Positions 63,201-64,000 of a DNA stretch of 64,000 nt are shown here, piece by piece. The DNA lies in contig CAJUFN010000010.1 in the NCBI GenBank assembly GCA_910585545.1, positions 1-64,000 of the forward strand, given 5' to 3'. The translations under genes and the position numbers were made by a program. Position 1 is the first letter of the stretch; the number at the start of each line of letters is the position of its first letter. Origin of the DNA: an uncultured Lachnospiraceae bacterium (lineage in GTDB: Bacteria; Bacillota; Clostridia; Lachnospirales; Lachnospiraceae). Under the pieces are notes generated by a model. That model saw nothing but the letters and a program-made list of their open reading frames with translations, had not been told where the DNA came from and did not search any database.

Positions 63201-64000
63201 TACTTATGTAGGATATGACCTTGGAAAAGAGGCAGTTCTTGAGAGTGCTCATATTGTAGTAGGTGCAGGAGATGGTGATAAATTCACACGTTATGCGGTT
63301 GAGACATCTGTAGATGGAAGTAAATGGACAGCAGTTGCCGGATATGCAGATTATCAAGGAGTAACAAGCGGCAAAGATGTTCTCGACATAGAGCTTGGCG
63401 GAGTTGTTGCAAGGTATATCAGAGTCAGAAACCTTCAAGGCAGCGACAAATGGATTAAATTCTCTGAATTTACTGTAGAAGAAGTCAAATCAGGAACGAC
63501 AGACGGCGTATATACAAACATAGAAGATTCTTCACTGCTTACAAATATCGCAGGCGGATATCTTGCTTTACAGCCGACAAGAATTACACTGGCACCAGGC
63601 GAATATGCAGGTCTTGATCTTAAGAACATTAAGACGATCACAGGCGTTGATGTGGAGGTTACAAAGGATGACAGCGTAAAACTTCAGTCTTCTATGAATA
63701 CCGTAGAGTGGTCTGATGTTTCAGAAAATGGAAAATACAAAGATGCACGTTATGTGAGATTGTATAATGATGGTGATGCCAGCCAGCAAGTGGTAATCAA
63801 TACATTTGCAGTATCTTACAATTATATTGCAGCGAAATCCGTAACAAGTGATATTTCTATGAATGACAGCGCACGTGATATGCGTGGCGGTGGAAACGTA
63901 GAAAATGTATTCGATGGCAATCTTTCTACATCCGGCTCTATCACAGGCCCACAGACAGAAGGAATGGCAATCACATTTGATTTAGGTCAGGTGAGAGATT
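60217..64000 (+). CDS. Secreted GH84 beta-N-acetylglucosaminidase, incomplete at right edge
   Basis: At least 1261 codons with no stop before the window ends. Signal peptide (about 1-30, VKA-TE), then a GH20b-like N-terminal domain (about 35-170) and the GH84 barrel: SRGFIEGYYGNPWS (about 184-197) and the catalytic Asp pair D305/D306 in LADDFWNPGG. After a helical region come three F5/8-type-C-like (CBM32) modules (from about 670, 815 and 955), and a fourth starts near the edge (NVENVFDGNLST). It resembles clostridial NagH/NagJ, which strip GlcNAc from mucin or hyaluronan. GGGAGG precedes the ATG. Confidence 0.92.
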   Translation, partial: MKNKITKRLLACALAIAMVIPSYWAPVKATEKNADEYLIYPTPHSMEYQEGDYILRDEINVIYDDEIDEATKDRMQEVADLKGLEVEIADEAVDGKTNVYVGVYGAEGDASSYIESEYEVDEALFDKNDSYFLSSDNNVISVLGKNTDASFYGLTTLYHVFAQMDSLTIRNFKVEDWADVVSRGFIEGYYGNPWSTEDRANLMTWGGYYKLNTYFYAPKDDPKHRVQWGVLYTDEEIETKIKPLAEAGNASKCRYAYALHPFPDYYNTDNNLSFGETYEEDLAKLKAKFKQVIDAGVRQIAILADDFWNPGGENGLRLLNDMTDWLENEVKPEYPDMKTTLPYVPFDYMGNGSSNELQILKQTPENVQIVMTGGRVWGEVTDNFTSTFTNNVGRGPFMWINWPCSDNSHKHLIMGGYSTFLHPGVNPSKIQGIMLNPMQQSEASKVAIFGNATYSWNIWDTEEEAAKAWDDSFSFVDHNSAVPTAASDALREMSKHMINQNMDGRVTALQESVELKEILNPFKEKLENETVTAADVDEVIEEFKILQDAARLYKNSGNEAVKGQIIYWLDCWEDTTQAAIAYLNGVKSAIEGDISSVLSYNTAGKEAFDRSKTHDFLYVDYQEIAEVGVQHIVPFINTIATYVSTKAELALDPEKVIQTYITSRTDQPSGSVDNIFDGADGTSAIYKSPNTITAGTYVGVKYSKKIAINDIRFVLGAGKDHFDKGRLEYTTDGESWNPIELIDMENEFVGVTNQQQEVVVEKENLPNGFEALGIRFIATEDNARDAWLEVREIQINKKKTAEETPGGAEKYTGTVTFDGISVQSGEISNIFDGDASTEAMLAKGPYVQGDAERDGINAGASMTITFDEPKTVGKFRFQQGASRATDVFTNADVQYQVEGSEEWVTVGTLNSETDQTIDFGGVANVKAIKILNQERVDVWVRVGEITISGPVIDTTPITYTVMKPSTWGVYSGPESKMWDGDDSTFVWFNKPGELDTYVGYDLGKEAVLESAHIVVGAGDGDKFTRYAVETSVDGSKWTAVAGYADYQGVTSGKDVLDIELGGVVARYIRVRNLQGSDKWIKFSEFTVEEVKSGTTDGVYTNIEDSSLLTNIAGGYLALQPTRITLAPGEYAGLDLKNIKTITGVDVEVTKDDSVKLQSSMNTVEWSDVSENGKYKDARYVRLYNDGDASQQVVINTFAVSYNYIAAKSVTSDISMNDSARDMRGGGNVENVFDGNLSTSGSITGPQTEGMAITFDLGQVRD

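Overview
The window looks like a chromosomal segment of a spore-forming, Gram-positive Clostridia bacterium, most likely a Lachnospiraceae gut commensal (Mediterraneibacter/Dorea/Coprococcus-like). The basis is moderate-to-low GC with A/G-rich Shine-Dalgarno sites, an alpha/beta small acid-soluble spore protein behind a sigma-F-type promoter, AddAB instead of RecBCD, the long (type 2) form of PyrF, dihydroorotate dehydrogenase type 1B with PyrK, lipobox lipoproteins, and a secreted GH84 hexosaminidase with repeated carbohydrate-binding modules. No rRNA, tRNA, CRISPR array or complete insertion sequence was seen.

Layout. 0-12.8 kb: a Zn/Cd-type P-ATPase, a TPR lipoprotein, hflX, mnmM, a dapF homologue with both catalytic cysteines changed to serine, addB-addA and a DUF1294 gene. 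12.9-16.1 kb: a padR / DUF1700 / DUF4097 / PspC envelope-stress-type operon with a palindrome over its promoter, the ssp spore gene and a WecG/TagA-like glycosyltransferase. 16.3-21.5 kb: a PucR-type regulator, ftsE-ftsX, the coiled-coil M23 hydrolase that FtsEX normally controls, and an S41 protease. 21.6-30.8 kb: the pyrimidine genes pyrC-F-K-D and pyrE, separated by about 4.3 kb of AT-rich accessory genes (an XRE regulator with iterated operators, a tiny sortase-type surface protein, a large HTH protein, a Crp/Fnr protein, a DUF3267 metalloprotease, and one copy of a 102-nt repeat). 30.8-33.9 kb: small membrane proteins, VanZ and an M29-type aminopeptidase. 34-37.6 kb: purE-M-N-D. 38-44.2 kb: a GntR regulator, clpC, an A24 prepilin peptidase and topB.

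44.3-51.3 kb is a coherent purine-salvage block: an AtzA/TrzN-like amidohydrolase, a BMP-type nucleoside-binding lipoprotein, a double ATPase, two permeases and a MerR regulator. 51.3-54.2 kb holds a 3D-domain wall protein, a Cof-type HAD phosphatase and uppP. 54.3-56.6 kb is a polar amino-acid ABC transporter whose binding protein is circularly permuted. 57-59.1 kb holds an Spx/ArsC-like protein and an SfsA-MutY fusion. The right edge is an incomplete GH84 enzyme.

The least explained structure is a set of four long palindromes sharing one core. They occur as two pairs (37576-37900 and 56614-56907), each pair enclosing about 200-230 bp of non-coding, strand-biased AT-rich DNA. The outer stems differ between copies yet stay self-complementary within each copy. 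One palindrome supplies the last codons and the stop of purD. A second, unrelated 102-nt repeat with conserved hairpins occurs at 29083-29184 and 45759-45860.
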